From Neurospora tetraspora (taxonomy: Eukaryota > Ascomycota > Sordariomycetes > Sordariales > Sordariaceae): a stretch of DNA of 64,000 nt. Shown here piece after piece: positions 22,801 through 35,387 of this stretch (position 1 is its first letter; each line of letters begins with the position of its first letter). Made by a program: the position numbers and the translations under genes. The DNA is taken from NCBI RefSeq assembly GCF_033439725.1, contig NW_026944386.1, positions 2,790,001 through 2,854,000 of the forward strand. The letters are read 5' to 3'. Under the pieces are notes generated by a model. That model saw nothing but the letters and a program-made list of their open reading frames with translations. It did not search any database and had not been told where the DNA came from.

Positions 22801-25800
22801 CAAGACCCAACTCCCAGGGAAGACCGGCGTACTTGATACCAGTCCAGCGAGAGGCACCAGTGCCACCGTCATGGCCCGAGATGAGAATGTGGTCTGCCTT
22901 GGCCTTGGCGACACCGGAGGCAACGATACCAACACCAGTCTCAGACACAAGCTTGACGGAAACGCGAGAACGAGGGCTCGAGCACTTGAGGTCATAAATG
23001 AGCTGCTTCAAGTCTTCAATCGAGTAGATATCGTGATGAGGAGGGGGCGAGATAAGACCGACACCAGGGGTAGAGTGACGAGTGCGGGCAATGGACTTGG
23101 AAACCTTGTGTCCGGGAAGCTCACCACCCTCACCAGGCTTGGCACCCTGGGCCATCTTGATCTGAAGTTCATCAGAGTCGGCCAGATAAGCAGATGTGAC
23201 ACCGAAGCGACCTGAGGCGACCTGCTTGATGGCTGAGCGCATGGTATCGCCGTTCGGCAGTCTCTGAGACCGTTCAGGATCCTCACCACCTTCACCAGTG
23301 TTGGACTTGCCACCGAGCCTATTCATAGCAACGGCCAGGGTAGAGTGAGATTCAAGGGAAATAGAACCATACGACATGGCGCCAGTGCAGAATCGGCGGA
23401 CAATCTCGGTCCAAGGCTCAACCTGGTCAATGGGAATAGGAGTGCAGTCTTCGAACTTGAAGTCAAGCATACCACGAAGCGTGCAAGACTTGATCTGCTC
23501 GTATTCGGAGAGTGAGTAGGCCTCGTAAGACTTGTCATTTTTGGTGCGGACGGCATCCTGAATGTTGGCAATGGAAGTAGGATCGTTGACATGTGCCTCG
23601 CCATTGTCACGCCAGTGGTATTCACCAGACTCGGGAAGTCCAGGAACAGCAACGGTGTAACGCGATGGGAAACCGCGCTCGTGCAAACGGAAGGCATCCT
23701 CGGCGATAAGTTCAAAGGTTATACCCTTGATACGGGAGGCAGTACCTTTAAAGCAGCGCTCAACCACGCTGTCATCGACACCCAAGGCCTCAAAGATCTG
23801 GGCACCCTTATAACTGGCCAAGGTAGAGATACCCATCTTGCTCATGACCTTGAGGATACCACCATCACAGGAGTGCTTGTAGTTGTAGATGAGCTCATCA
23901 TCGGTCAGCTTCTTCTTGATGAGCTTCTCCTTGTTGAGCTTGATGATGCACTCCATGGCCAGGTAGGGGTTAATGGCGTCAATGCCGTAGCCAAGGAGGA
24001 CGGTCATGTGGTGAACTTCACGAGCCTCGGCCGTCTCAGCGACAATGGCAGCCATTGCACGCCACTTGTTGCTGACAAGGTGGTGGTGAACCATGCCACC
24101 AGCGAGGAGAGCAGAAACAGCGACACGATCCTTGGAGGTCTTGCGGTCAGACAGCACAATGATACGATCACGAGCCTCAATAGCGGCAGTGGCTTCTTTG
24201 CAGATATAGTCAAGATGTCTGATGTAGCCCACAATGCCTTCCTTCTTGGGGAATGTCAAGTCAATGATTTTGACAGTCCACTCAGGATGGATAGTAGACA
24301 TGTTCTTGAGCGCATTGAACTCAGGGATGGAGAGGATGGGGCTAGGAAGCAAGAGTCTTCCACACTGAGAGGAATCCATCTCCAGCAGGTTGCCCTGGGG
24401 ACCAATATAGCATTCAAGAGACATGACAATCGACTCTCTGATGGGATCGATGGGCGGGTTGGTGACCTGAGCAAAGAGCTGACGGAAATATTCGTACAGC
24501 AACTTGGGAGCATCGGACAAACAGGCAAGCGGAGCATCATTACCCATGGAACCAAGAGCCTCCTTTTCATCTGAAGCCATGGGGCCAAGCAGCAAGCTCA
24601 CTTGCTCAAAGGTGTATCCAAAAGCGTGCAACAGAGGGTCCTCCTGGATCCTGGTGTCATCAGGCTTGGCAGCAAGCTCGATGCTCTGGCTCTGGGAAAG
24701 CGTCTCGAGAACCTGGGGCATGGTGATGAGCTCGTTGTCAAGCCATGACCTGAAATCCTCGCGGCTAGAGACAGCAGCCTTCAACTCGGAGTCATCAATG
24801 ATGCGGCCGGCGCGAGTGTCCACGAGAAGCATGCGACCAGGTTGGAGACGGCCCTTCTGAATGATCTTCTCGGGCTCAACAGGGATAGTGCCGACCTCAG
24901 ACGCGCAGATAATGCGGTCGTCATCCATCACATAATAACGGCAGGGTCTGAGACCGTTACGATCCAAGTTGGCACCACAGAAACGACCATCAGCAAAGGT
25001 GAAGAGAGCAGGGCCATCCCAGGGCTCCATCTGGCAAGCTGCCCACTCATAGAAGGCCGCCTTCTTGGGATCCATGCTCTGGTTCCCTTGCCAAGCCTCG
25101 GGCACCATCAGCATGACGGCCTCGGGAAGAGAGAGCACGCCGTTGATGGTGAGGAGCTCCAACACGTTATCGAAGGCAGCAGAGTCGGAACCGCCAGCCT
25201 CAACTATAGGGTAGAGAAGTTCCAGCTCATCTCCAAAGACATCAGATTGCATGACACCTTCACGGGCACGCATCCAATTCTTGTTACCGCGAAGGGTATT
25301 GATCTCACCTGGGAAGATTCTGTTAGCGAGGGAGCACCAAGTGTTTTACAGTCAGGATCTATCACATACCATTGTGAGCAGCCCATCGGAGAGGCTGGGC
25401 ACGATCCCAAGAGGGGAAGGTGTTGGTAGAGAAACGCGAATGCACCAAGGCAAAGTGAGCCTCATAGTCATAGTTCACCAAATCATTGTAGTATTGGTAA
25501 ACCTGAACCGGCGCCAGCTGACCCTTGTAGACAATGTTCTTGTTGGAAAGGGAGCAGATGTAGAACCAGTTCTGCAGCCCAATCGTGTGTGTAGCTCTCT
25601 TCCGGAGGACATAGAGCTGCCGCTCAAACAGCCTCTCGTCAAACTTCTCGGGGTCGGTTGTTTCTGGTTCATTGCCGGACCCGTAAGCAGACTCTAGCAC
25701 AACGAAAGGCTGCAGAATGGAAGGCTCTCGGGAAAGAGCAGCAGGACCAAGCAAAGTTGAATCCACGGGAGGCTCTCGCCATCCCAGAACTCTCAAGCCC

Positions 25801-26382
25801 AACGACTCGGCAATCTCTTCCAACTGCCGCTTCGACTCCTGCAGTGTCTCAGGATCGGGCTTGAAGAACAAGTTTCCCACAGCATACTGGCCCAGTGGAG
25901 GAAGCGTGACTCCAACTTCGCGCGCAAAGTTCTTAATGAAGAACTTGTGGGGGATCGATGTCATGACACCCGCACCATCACCATCGCGTGCGTCTGAACC
26001 CACGGCACCACGATGGGTCATGTTGCAGAGGAGGTTTCGTGCATCGCTGACAATCTTGTGGCTAGGCTTGCCCTTGATATGGCTGTAGCGTGGCAAATTA
26101 GCGTTTGGTCAATGTACTTGGAGTTTGTTTCTGGGGCCTTACCAAGCAAAGCCTACACCACAGGCATCCTTTTCGAGCTCGGGATCGTACAATCCCCTAA
26201 ACAACATTTGATTAGCGACCTGGCCAAGTTATCACAAGGGGATCGGATTTAACGCACTGCTTCACCGGCAAGGCGCCAGCCCACGAAGTGTTGTTCTCTG
26301 TTTGGTATTCATAGGGATGATATTCCTCTTTCTCTGTCTCAAGATGCACTTGTCGGTCGTCGAAATCCTCGATAGCGCCCAT
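19850..26382 (-). CDS. en(am)-2: NADH-dependent glutamate synthase (GOGAT)
   Basis: Converts 2-oxoglutarate plus glutamine to two glutamates using NADH. Exons 26382-26258, 26196-26143, 26082-25370 and 25308-19850 (introns 61, 60, 61 bp) give 2116 aa, close to yeast Glt1 (2145). The start yields MGAIEDFDDRQVHL and places the N-terminal nucleophile Cys54 in KDACGVGF; a 53-residue propeptide is the length known for yeast GLT1. Domains in order: class II glutamine amidotransferase; central and FMN-binding synthase domain with the 3Fe-4S cluster motif CHLNTCPVGIA; GXGXG beta-helix domain; linker; small-subunit-like domain with two 4Fe-4S motifs (CMDCGVPFCQ and CPAPCEGAC); and FAD/NAD folds (IIGSGPAGLAAADQL, VIGGGDTGNDC). 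The fused single chain is the fungal/plant NADH form. The symbol is the Neurospora GOGAT name; orthology is inferred. Long open frames on the opposite strand (for example 20321-22165) are codon-bias shadows. Confidence 0.95.
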
Positions 26383-29300
26383 GCTAGGCAGGCTGTCCTT
26401 GGCAAACGCTCGAGGTATGGGTATCGTTCAGAAAGAGTCAAAGGCGCCGACTTGGCTTTTGGAGCTCAAGTTTGTAAAAATGGAGAACAGAAAGGAAGAA
26501 GGGATGGCTCGGATGAGAAAAAAGGATCTGGGAAAAGAAGAGTCAGTTAACTGTCATGGCACGGTTCAAGTGTTAATGGCCACGAATCCGATCTGCACAG
26601 CGAAGTGGGGGGTTTTCCGAATATTGCAATTATGCAGTTGGACGAAGGCGAGGCGTAACGGCTCTATGCTGGGGATCCGGGCAGAAACCAAAATGGACGA
26701 TTGTTGCAGACAAGACACACGACAGTAGGTAAGGACACCGAGCCAAGCAGCAAATGCCCGATCTTGGCATGCTGAACCAGCTATCATGGGCAACAGGCTG
26801 GCGGGACTCTGGTCAAGCTCTCGCGACAAGAGAGCATGAGGGAGGGGCTCCGAAGCCAAGACACACCGGGTCCCTGATCCGCATCATGATAACACACCAT
26901 CCGATGGCTTGCTGCGGAGAACGTCAAGACAAGACCTTGGGTAGTGTGGGTGGGTGTGTGTGTGTCCATGTGCGAGTTGGTGGTGATGCCCTCCTGCGGT
27001 GGTACTCGAGTGCTGTTTGGAGTTACACCCGCAGCTGCTGCTCGTGTGAGCCTGTGATGCGATATGACGAAAAAAGCCAATTGCAATCTTTCTTATCGCG
27101 GCCATGCGGCTATCGTCCTGTCTTTTGATAGGCCAACAGCATCCGGTATCGACAAGACCCCAGCCCCAAGCGTATTTTGCCGGGGAGATCAGATGGAAGG
27201 CATGACCACCGGTATTGATATGGTGGTGTTGACGGTGTTTGTCAGCGCAGCCAATCTCCACGCCATGGGAAGCAGCCAGCAAGTGAAAGTGGTGGAGGCG
27301 AAGAAGCTCCATGCCGTTTTGGTGATAGTGAGGAAGATGAATGTGGGATGCACAGGCGGGGGAGTGGGCGGCCGGGGGCGACCGGCAGATCCCAGCCACA
27401 AGTTCCCCCAAGGACCAGGACTCCTAGCGAGGCGGGGGCGGGGTCCACCAAGTGCGCCAGGGGCATCACCACAAAAGTTGGCTTTACCCTGCGTTTCCAC
27501 TTGGTGACGACGGTGTTCCCATGTTGTCCATTCTTGTTGTCTCGTCATGGCCGTGAAGGAGATGCCAAGTTGTTGCTGACTTGCCCGTACTAATAGCCAT
27601 GTTGTTTTTGAGCTTCCGATCTGCTACTGTGTCATGTCTTTGCAGCGCTCTCTTTCTGAGGGGGATGGCTTGTGACTCCGGTTTCGGAACACCCGTGGCG
27701 CTTTGTGTCTTGGGAGTGGTCTCGGCTGGAAGCTTGAAAAAGTACGTATCTTCTGGGCTGAGTGTCGTGTGTCAGGTGTGTGGGGTCGCTGATTACCGGC
27801 CGGTCGTAAACTTGGTACGTAGCTTGTGAAATCGCGGGGCCATGATGATCGTATGGTGTTTTCTCGGGAAATTGAAGCCTTATGGTTTGCTAGACTCGCA
27901 ATGGAAGAGATCAAGGCATGACGAGTTGGAGTCGACTAGGTGTCCGACGCCGATTCTCGTGTGTCTTGTAGCGGCAGTTTCCATGTCGGAGCTCGCGGTA
28001 GAAGTGTCGCCGAATGTCGTTTCGTATTGTCCAAGCAACGGAACTGGCAAGAGGGGGAGAGGGAATGGGAAGGGGAGGGTTTGGACCTTGACGTTAGCTA
28101 CTTACTTGTAAACCCGACTTGGGAGAGCACCTCCTCGTTGACAAGCTGAATACTGTAGGCACCTGTTGAGTGGCAGACGGAGGAACAAGGCAGTGCCAGG
28201 TGTAGGAGGGTCGAAAGTGCACAAGAAAAGAGAAAAAGAGAGGATGGAGGAGAGGAAGGGGTGGCGATGGCGGATTTTATGAACAGGACGGGCACTCGGG
28301 GGAGGGGGGATGTTCGGGAGGACACGCCAGCGCAGAACGGAGGACGGAAAAGGTGGTCAACTTGGTTGGTGGCCAAAGAAGCCGCTCGGGGCAATTCAAA
28401 CGACAGATCCGACTTTCTTTGGTCGGCTGTCGGGTTGCTCCAAGTCAAGAGAATGGCCGGTGCGGAGCACACATGAGAAGTGGAAGCAGGCCAAGCCGCA
28501 GTCCCAGGCCCTGGAAAGATGCAAAGGCGAGAAAAGGGACCATGTCCGTCCGAATTATCGACAGGTAGCCGGGCGGGCCTAGTGAGCAATCCAGAGACGC
28601 AGATTGGTCCGTTCTCACAGTCGAAGCATGTGGCGCCAAAACAGGAATAACTGAGGGTATATTGGCACAGGTGAGTGGGGGGAAACACGCCCAAGTGGGG
28701 AGATTTCCATTCCTCTTCTCCAACTTGTTTCCATTTCATGACTCTATCGATAAAATGAATTAAATTCTAGGTAGAGAACCATATTAAGCGACCATTGGAA
28801 TTCATGGCCTACGTCGATTAACAGCAATCGTCGGTTTTCCCTGCATTGGCTATAAGGTCGACAAAACAACTTCTCGCGCATTCGTACACCGGCTGCAAGC
28901 AAGCGCGAGAATGGTCACCCTGCCATACTCTCATGGCACACAAAACGGCTCTCTTGCTGCATTTAAATCAACTGTACTGCGCTCTACCCAATGCCGTTTC
29001 CCCCCTTCGCGAATGCCCAAGCTCATCCGGATCTCAACCATTTTAAAAACGGGGCGGTACCATAATACCATGCCTCGCATGCCTCTCTCCAAAGGCCCGC
29101 CTTTACCACTCCACAACCCTTGTGAGGCCGAACAAGTTCTGCAAAGGGTAAGGGGAGTTATTGTGACCACATGATTCAGTTGTGTGACGATGTTTGGACA
29201 CTCCGCTTCCCGTGTTTATAAGCAACTTACAGGCGGTATCACGACCTTCGGGCTGGCCCGGCAAACCACGTCATGGACGTTTTTTTTTTTTGGAAGACTG

Positions 29301-32300
29301 ATCAGACGAGTTGAAAAGGATATCGTTTCTATCCCCATCGCCAAGACTGAATTGTGTTGCTGTTACTGTGGGCGTCAGCTGTGTCCGGTGGGGGTGAAAG
29401 CTCTCGATGGTTGACTGAACACTTTTTTTTCAACGAAGAGAGTTGTGTAAATAAAATAGAGCCAATAACTTACACCCCACACTCACAGCGTCCATCTTGC
29501 ATCCAGTTGGAGTTAGCCCGAGATCCAGCGTTAAGTGCATGCAAGGCATCCATGTTAAACTTTTTAACCCCTGCTCGAATGGCTGAATGGCAAGGAAGAG
29601 AAGAGGTCACAACGTCGTGCCCTCAGCAATCCAATCATCAAGCTTGCTTTTCCAACACCCATCTCACAAGGGCCGATGTCGCCGGCACGCACCTCATGGC
29701 TCATGGAGCACTCGGTCAGGTCCCTGGACTCCCTGGAGACCCTGTGCGCCGGCGCGGTCGAGAACGAAGCGCATTTACCAATAACATGTGAGAAGCTTGT
29801 ACTGATTCAGAGTCAATACAGGATCCTTCTTTCATACGGCACATGCGGTCTCCTCACCCTACTCAGCCCGTGAATCGGGCGTCATTGATTTAAACAAAAT
29901 CCCGTCTGGGCAATATCCCACGCGCCGCGGTTTGTCGGTGGTCTTGTGGTACGACAGTTGAACCCCCAGACCATTCGATTCATCGGCGATGCGACAACGG
30001 CTCCCACCCAGTCGCCCGGAGCCAGGCAGAATCCTATTGAGATCTCTTCAGAAGGGTGCAACCGTTCAGAAAGCGGGAAAAAGAATGGTCCCAAAGGAGA
30101 GTTAACCAATAGGAAAATCCAATGCGGTCGTAACAGCGCTGCAGAGTCACCCGAAAAGAAACCATGACCTGCCCTTGGCCGAAGATAGGGGTGAGACAAT
30201 ACATATGTTGATCAAAGATGTAAAAAAATCATCAGCACAAAACACCACGCCCCGCCAACCAAACCGAAAACCGCGGCTCGAGCTCACATCAATCCTTATC
30301 AAATCCACACCCCCAAGAATACTGTGGTATGCCTGTTTTCGCCCAGAGAAGAGCAGTGGGCACGAGTAATTCCCGAATCGCCGGAATCCTCAACCCAACA
30401 TTCTGCTGCACGGACGGGATATTCGTGCGAAAGTTGATATGCCTACCGGCACTGATATGAACAAACCAAAAGCTCGCTGAACCGCAACTAGGTACCACAT
30501 CGCGCCATCTTAAATCTCGAAGACCGCAGTCCACTACTGTACCATCCAATATGATCGATGAGATCGTGGGTCCCGTCCACCTTTAACCGCTCGGGAGGGT
30601 CAATTGGCAGAAGGCCCACTGAGACTACGTCACCCACTTTAAAAGATTGCGGGATACCGAGGACAAGCGACACTACGCACAGCTCCCCATAGTTGGAATA
30701 GGACATATACTACAGCAAAAATTAAATTCGTCGTCTCGCTTCGACCGCTACTATATTCCCAACCTTCCCTCTGACTAGGCCAAGAGATGGAAAAGTCCGT
30801 GTGGTGATGTCTCTGTGCATCGCTACCTCCCGTGGTCTGAATGGATATAACAAAGGCGGGGTAGCAGCTGGGAGGTGTGGAATTGGCACCCTTCACCCAG
30901 CGAAAAAAGACAAGGGACCGTGGACTTTTTAGGGAAAATAAACATCGTGATGGTGTCCATCCGAAACGAGGGAAGTGGGGGTTACCTATGCTCTTTTGAA
31001 AGTTCACGAGAGCTGTCGTTGTGAACGCGGAAAGAAAGAAACCTGAGATGCATTAACTAAACTTGAAGACAACCGCCCGCGCCGGCTCAGTTCGAAGCAG
31101 AAGCTATATAGTAACTTTTTCAAGTGGAGGTATCGTATCTGTTGTTGTAAGTCCGAGGAATTATGGTCTACCTTTCAAACATCCGATTCCGGGAACTTCC
31201 TGTCTTCTGTTTGGGAACATTGGCAGAGGAGTCATCAACCTACGCAGCCTTGGCATCTTCTCGACTTCACACACCTCACCACATTGCCTTTCAGCACGGC
31301 GTTACTTTCTACAAAGACCGACATCGGCGGTCTACTACGCAACCCCCCTTGACTTGGGGGATTGACCAGCCGGAAGCGAGCGAATCCAACATGAACTTGT
31401 CTTCCATGAAGCCTGATAGGTTCGATGCCCATTCGCAACACAGAGCATGGAATGAGTTTCCCCCTCGTTTATAACTTTACAAAGCCAAAACACAACGGCC
31501 AACGGGCGCGAGCATCCTCAAGGCATTTCTACTCCATAGCATCACAGACAACAACCACTCTGTCCTTCGACAGTAAACATTCGCCAAGGAGGCCGGAACA
31601 GAAGCAGCAGTGGGAATAGAAGGTGCTTCCGAAAACACCCGATAACTAAAGCGCCTAAGCAATGAAATGGGGTGTGCTAGCTCCTCAGCTAGGTCGGATG
31701 TCAGACTCCCATATCCGTCTCCCATTTGTGAGGAACGAGTGAGAGCGTGGGAGGTTTCAACACAAAAGAGGAAAGGCATCTTGCACTACCGCATGCAAGC
31801 ATTTGAGAGCATGCAGAGACCGCGGTAGGGACAAGGGGTCGATAGTCAGTTCGAGCCAGTCAACAAGGGGAATTGAAGTGCTTTGTGCCGTTCAGAGTCG
31901 TAGGGGAGGCTCTCCGATTACCTCATGGAAACTATGTGAACCTGTCCCTTGGAAACGACCCGGAGTTCTCTTTTGTGGGTGTCGTTTGCTGTTGTGACTT
32001 TGTGGCTTTGTCTGACGGTTCTGACGAGACACGGACCGGACGAAACCAGGAGATCAGCGGGATAGCCTAGAGACACATGATGAGTATAGAAGTCGAGCTC
32101 GGTTGTTATGGTAACCACACTCTGGTCACGCCCATGATAATACTTAAACCAAAATCATGCTAAATTGCAATCTTACTTGAAGTGAAAACAAAAGTTCCAG
32201 GAATATCAGTTGAAATGTTACCTTAACAAGATCATCCATCAGGGATCCTCAAATGCTTACACAGTAAGTGCGCGGGCCCTATAAAGGGCAGCAGCCAGCA

Positions 32301-32821
32301 GATGTAGCCGCATCGTGGGGTAAAGCTCAGGTACGTACCTGCCCCTGGCTGTAACTGCGCATACGCACTGGGTAGAGGTACCTGTACCGTTACTGTAGTG
32401 ACATAAAGGTTTGCTAGGGATCTCATCCAAAACACCATGGTCTATTTGGAGAAGCTGAATTCACGACATTTCACTTATCACCACTTTGGTTAGACATCAG
32501 ACCTCAGTGATCCGTACAAATCAATAGGCCCATTCACCCTAATAATTTCCCTTCCCCACTCCACAATACCTTTGCGGTTTATCGACCAACATTAATGTTA
32601 ACAACCACGACATCATCCCCAGAGAACTTCAACATCAACGCGCCCTGGCTAGTCCCAAAACCTTCAGTGGAATCTTTCCGCCTACATATTCACAGCTAAA
32701 ATCGGGCAAGCCGTCGCGGTCCTAGTTGCAGGTCAAATTCTGCATGCGGTGTATTTAACGATCAACTAACCAACAACTCGACCGGTCCTGCAACGGAAGT
32801 CTCGTCAACAATAAAGCAACC
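26383..32821. other. 6.4 kb without a recognised gene (GOGAT leader/promoter and APC15 upstream)
   Basis: Short frames on both strands lack any domain I recognise. The GOGAT-proximal part may be a long leader: on the minus strand a TATA-like CATAAAAT lies at about 28274-28281. A pyrimidine-rich run follows, then a GTAAGT donor-like site near 28105. The 28098-28739 frame on the minus strand overlaps this and looks like promoter and leader rather than coding sequence. From 29 to 32.8 kb I see only scattered short frames and homopolymers (a T run near 29280-29291). Confidence 0.45.
28274..28281 (-). promoter_or_regulatory. Candidate TATA-like box for a distal glutamate synthase promoter
   Basis: Minus-strand CATAAAAT is followed downstream (28260-28200) by a CT-rich tract ending in a CACTTTC-type context, as seen around many Neurospora start sites. 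If used, the transcript would need a leader intron of about 1.7 kb or a leader of about 1.9 kb before the ATG at 26382. Speculative. Confidence 0.3.
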
Positions 32822-34607
32822 ATGTTTTCCGTTCTCCCTGACCTGGCCCCGCGCGACGTAAGTTTTGATACCTTATCTCTGCTCTGCTCAGCCCTACCCC
32901 TTCTCACATCACACCTGACCCCTCCAATCCTACCTAACACTCATCTTGCTTATCATCTTGCTAACCACAAACAAACAGTCCCACTCCCTCTGGTACACCT
33001 CCTCCCGCAACCCTCTCGCATCCTCAACCTCTGGCCTCCTCTCGCCCTTCGACCCATCCCTCTCCCTTTCCTCCTCCACTTCCCCAGACGGTCTGATCAA
33101 CAACTCACAAGCCACCAACCACAACACCACTGGCACCACCACCACCAGCAATCATCACGCCCAGCACAACAGCCGAAATGCCTCCCGCAACATCCAAGCC
33201 GCCATCATCGAGCGCTCCCTGCTCGGCCACCTCCGCGCCGACGAGACGTACATGGAGCGCCGCAAGGCCAACGTGAGCAACCTGGGTAGTACCTGGCTGA
33301 AGCCACCGGGGGTCAGCAAGACGCTGTTCCAGATGCGCGAGGAGGAGCGTGAGAGGCAGGAGCACGAGGAGGCGATGCGGCGCGAGGAGATGCTGGCTAG
33401 GGAGCTGGCGGAGGCGGAGGCTGCTGCCGCTGCTGTTGCTGCTGCTGCCGGTGGTGGTAATATCGGTGCTGGTGTTGGTATTGGTGATGGGAATGGGACT
33501 ACGGTGTTGGAGGAGGTTGCTGGCGTGGAGGGGATAGACGTGGGGAATACGGATACAGTTCCTGGTGGTGCTGATGGTGGTGACATGGAGATGATGGAGG
33601 GTGGTGATGACATGGATGAAATGGGAGGGAGGGATTTGGATGAGGACATTCCGGATGCGGATGAGGGTGGGTTTGGATATGATGGGGCTAGTGACGACGA
33701 TGATGAAGAAGAGGAGCAAGAGGACGAAGACGAAGAAGATGAGGGGGAAGAGGAAGAAGCAACCACCGAACGCAACACCACCGTTGGCGATCATGGCAAC
33801 GACGACGAAGACACAGTCGAAGCTCCCCACCCACCAACAGCAACGAGCACCGGCTCCTCCATCCTCCACCCCCGCGGCCGCAACGACAACAACAACAATC
33901 ACCAGCAACAACAGCAACAGCGGGAGCTAGCCAACGTGCGTGCCAACGAAGAACGCATGCGCGAGATGATGGCCCGAGGCGGTCTCCGGCCCACGCACAT
34001 CAACCTAGCCGACAGCGCCGCGGACGAAGACGATGACATCGACGAGGAAGACCAAGCCCACATACTGGAGGAAGACGACATCATCGGCACGAACAACCAC
34101 AGCGCAGGATACGCTGACGAAGATGAAAGCATGATGGACGACAGTCTAGGCATGAACGCCAACCTGGACGATGACATCCCCGAAGCGGACGAGGAGCATG
34201 CGCAAAGCGGTTTCTATGAGCATACCGATTCCGAGGCGGAGCTTCTTGATAGCAGCGATAACGAGGGGGGACAAGAGCAAGTCAACACAGGCGGCATAGC
34301 CATAGGCAGCAGTGGTAACGGTAACGGTGGTAACGGCGGTAACATGAGCCGCGGCCATAGACGTGTTAGCTACGGGCCTGGCTCGGGAGCGGGATCAGCG
34401 CAGGGCCAGCATCGCCGCGTATCGCTGCCGAGGCAGCAGCAGCAGCAGCAGCAGCAACAGAGGCTGTTGAGAACTAGTCTTACGGGAAGTGCTAGACGGA
34501 GTGCCATAGGAGCGCCAAGGAGCAGTCTGGATATCAGTGGGCTGTTGTCTGTTGATGAGAGCAGTCCCATGATGAGAAGTAGTCCAAGGGTGAGGAGGAT
34601 GCACTAG
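32822..34607 (+). CDS. apc15: APC15/Mnd2 subunit of the anaphase-promoting complex
   Basis: Exons 32822-32857 and 32979-34607 (121-bp intron) give 554 aa. The first exon encodes MFSVLPDLAPRD, and splicing continues SHSLWYTSSRNPLA. That N-terminal block is the conserved Apc15/Mnd2 signature. A second conserved helical block follows at about residues 85-155 (IERSLLGHLRADETYMERR, KANVSNLGSTWLKPPG, and a charged MREEERERQ helix). The rest is low complexity: Gly/Ala, very acidic Asp/Glu runs, Asn/Gln stretches including a CAG repeat at about 34433-34465, and a basic C-terminus. APC15 promotes MCC/Cdc20 turnover; yeast Mnd2 restrains Ama1 in meiosis. The protein is far longer than human APC15 (121 aa) because of the disordered acidic tail. 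Confidence 0.85.
34433..34465 (+). repeat. CAG/CAA polyglutamine tract in APC15
   Basis: About ten consecutive Gln codons, mainly CAG, in the disordered tail. The tract is likely polymorphic. Confidence 0.8.
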
Positions 34608-35387
34608 AATGACAGTCCACGATGGTTCGAAAAGAGAAACAAGGGAAGGTCAGAATTGCGGACGGGAGTTTTCGGCAGGAACGCTTAGCAAGCATCATTT
34701 TGATACCAGGTCGTTTGGGTCTGGCGCATGGAGTCTTGGGATCATGGCAGTATGGATAGGTTATTCATGGGTTAGGAATCGGGGTTGAATAGATAGCCTC
34801 AAAAGACAACTTGGGTCTTCTTTGCAGCCTTAACCGCAGTTCTGATGAGTGTCTGTTATACACTTAATGATCAACCACCTCAGGTATACTTGTTGCCGTC
34901 CCCAGATTCATGATGAATCAGTATATTAGAAGAAGTACTTAAAACCTAACCAGACCCAAGAAGAACAGAAGCTTGAAAGCTCGATTCCTGAATCCACCCA
35001 AACAACGAACAAACGCGAACTCCCCAGCGCCAGCATGCAAACCAAGTCCACCAAGAATCTACCAAGGGCAGCCCCATATCCATGCTTTTTCTATCCCATA
35101 AGGCAGCCACCCACATTAACGTAGAATATTCCTGCTTCCTCCGTCGTCATCCACTCATCCACTCATCACCCATCATCGAAGTCATATATACCGTCCCATC
35201 CCGTCTTTCCCTAGCACCACAACACATAATGTGTTTGCGTTTGCTGTTTTCATCTCCATCCCATCATCATGCTCATGTCACTTGGGCCTCCTGCGCAGCA
35301 GCACAACCACACCACCGGCCAAAACTCCCTATCTCTCTCTCTCTCTTTCAAGTTCAAGTTCAGAAGAACCCCCTTTCAAAAGAGGTA
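34608..35387. other. Intergenic, convergent apc15/bet1 3' regions
   Basis: 780 bp; no supported gene. A CT microsatellite occurs near 35333-35348. Confidence 0.5.

Noticed and set aside
23591-24574. 327-codon plus-strand frame opposite glutamate synthase
   Set aside because: Same antisense codon-bias artefact; composition mirrors the GOGAT codons.
28098-28739. 213-codon minus-strand frame
   Set aside because: No domain; Leu/Pro/Ser-rich composition matches a CT-rich promoter or leader, and it contains the TATA-like element and a donor site.
31405-31440. GGTTCGATGCC as a tRNA B-box
   Set aside because: No matching A-box or cloverleaf arms upstream.
33105-33917. Two long minus-strand frames opposite apc15
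   Set aside because: They are the mirror of acidic and Ala/Gly repeat codons (Ser/Pro/Leu/Val-rich runs); no independent support.
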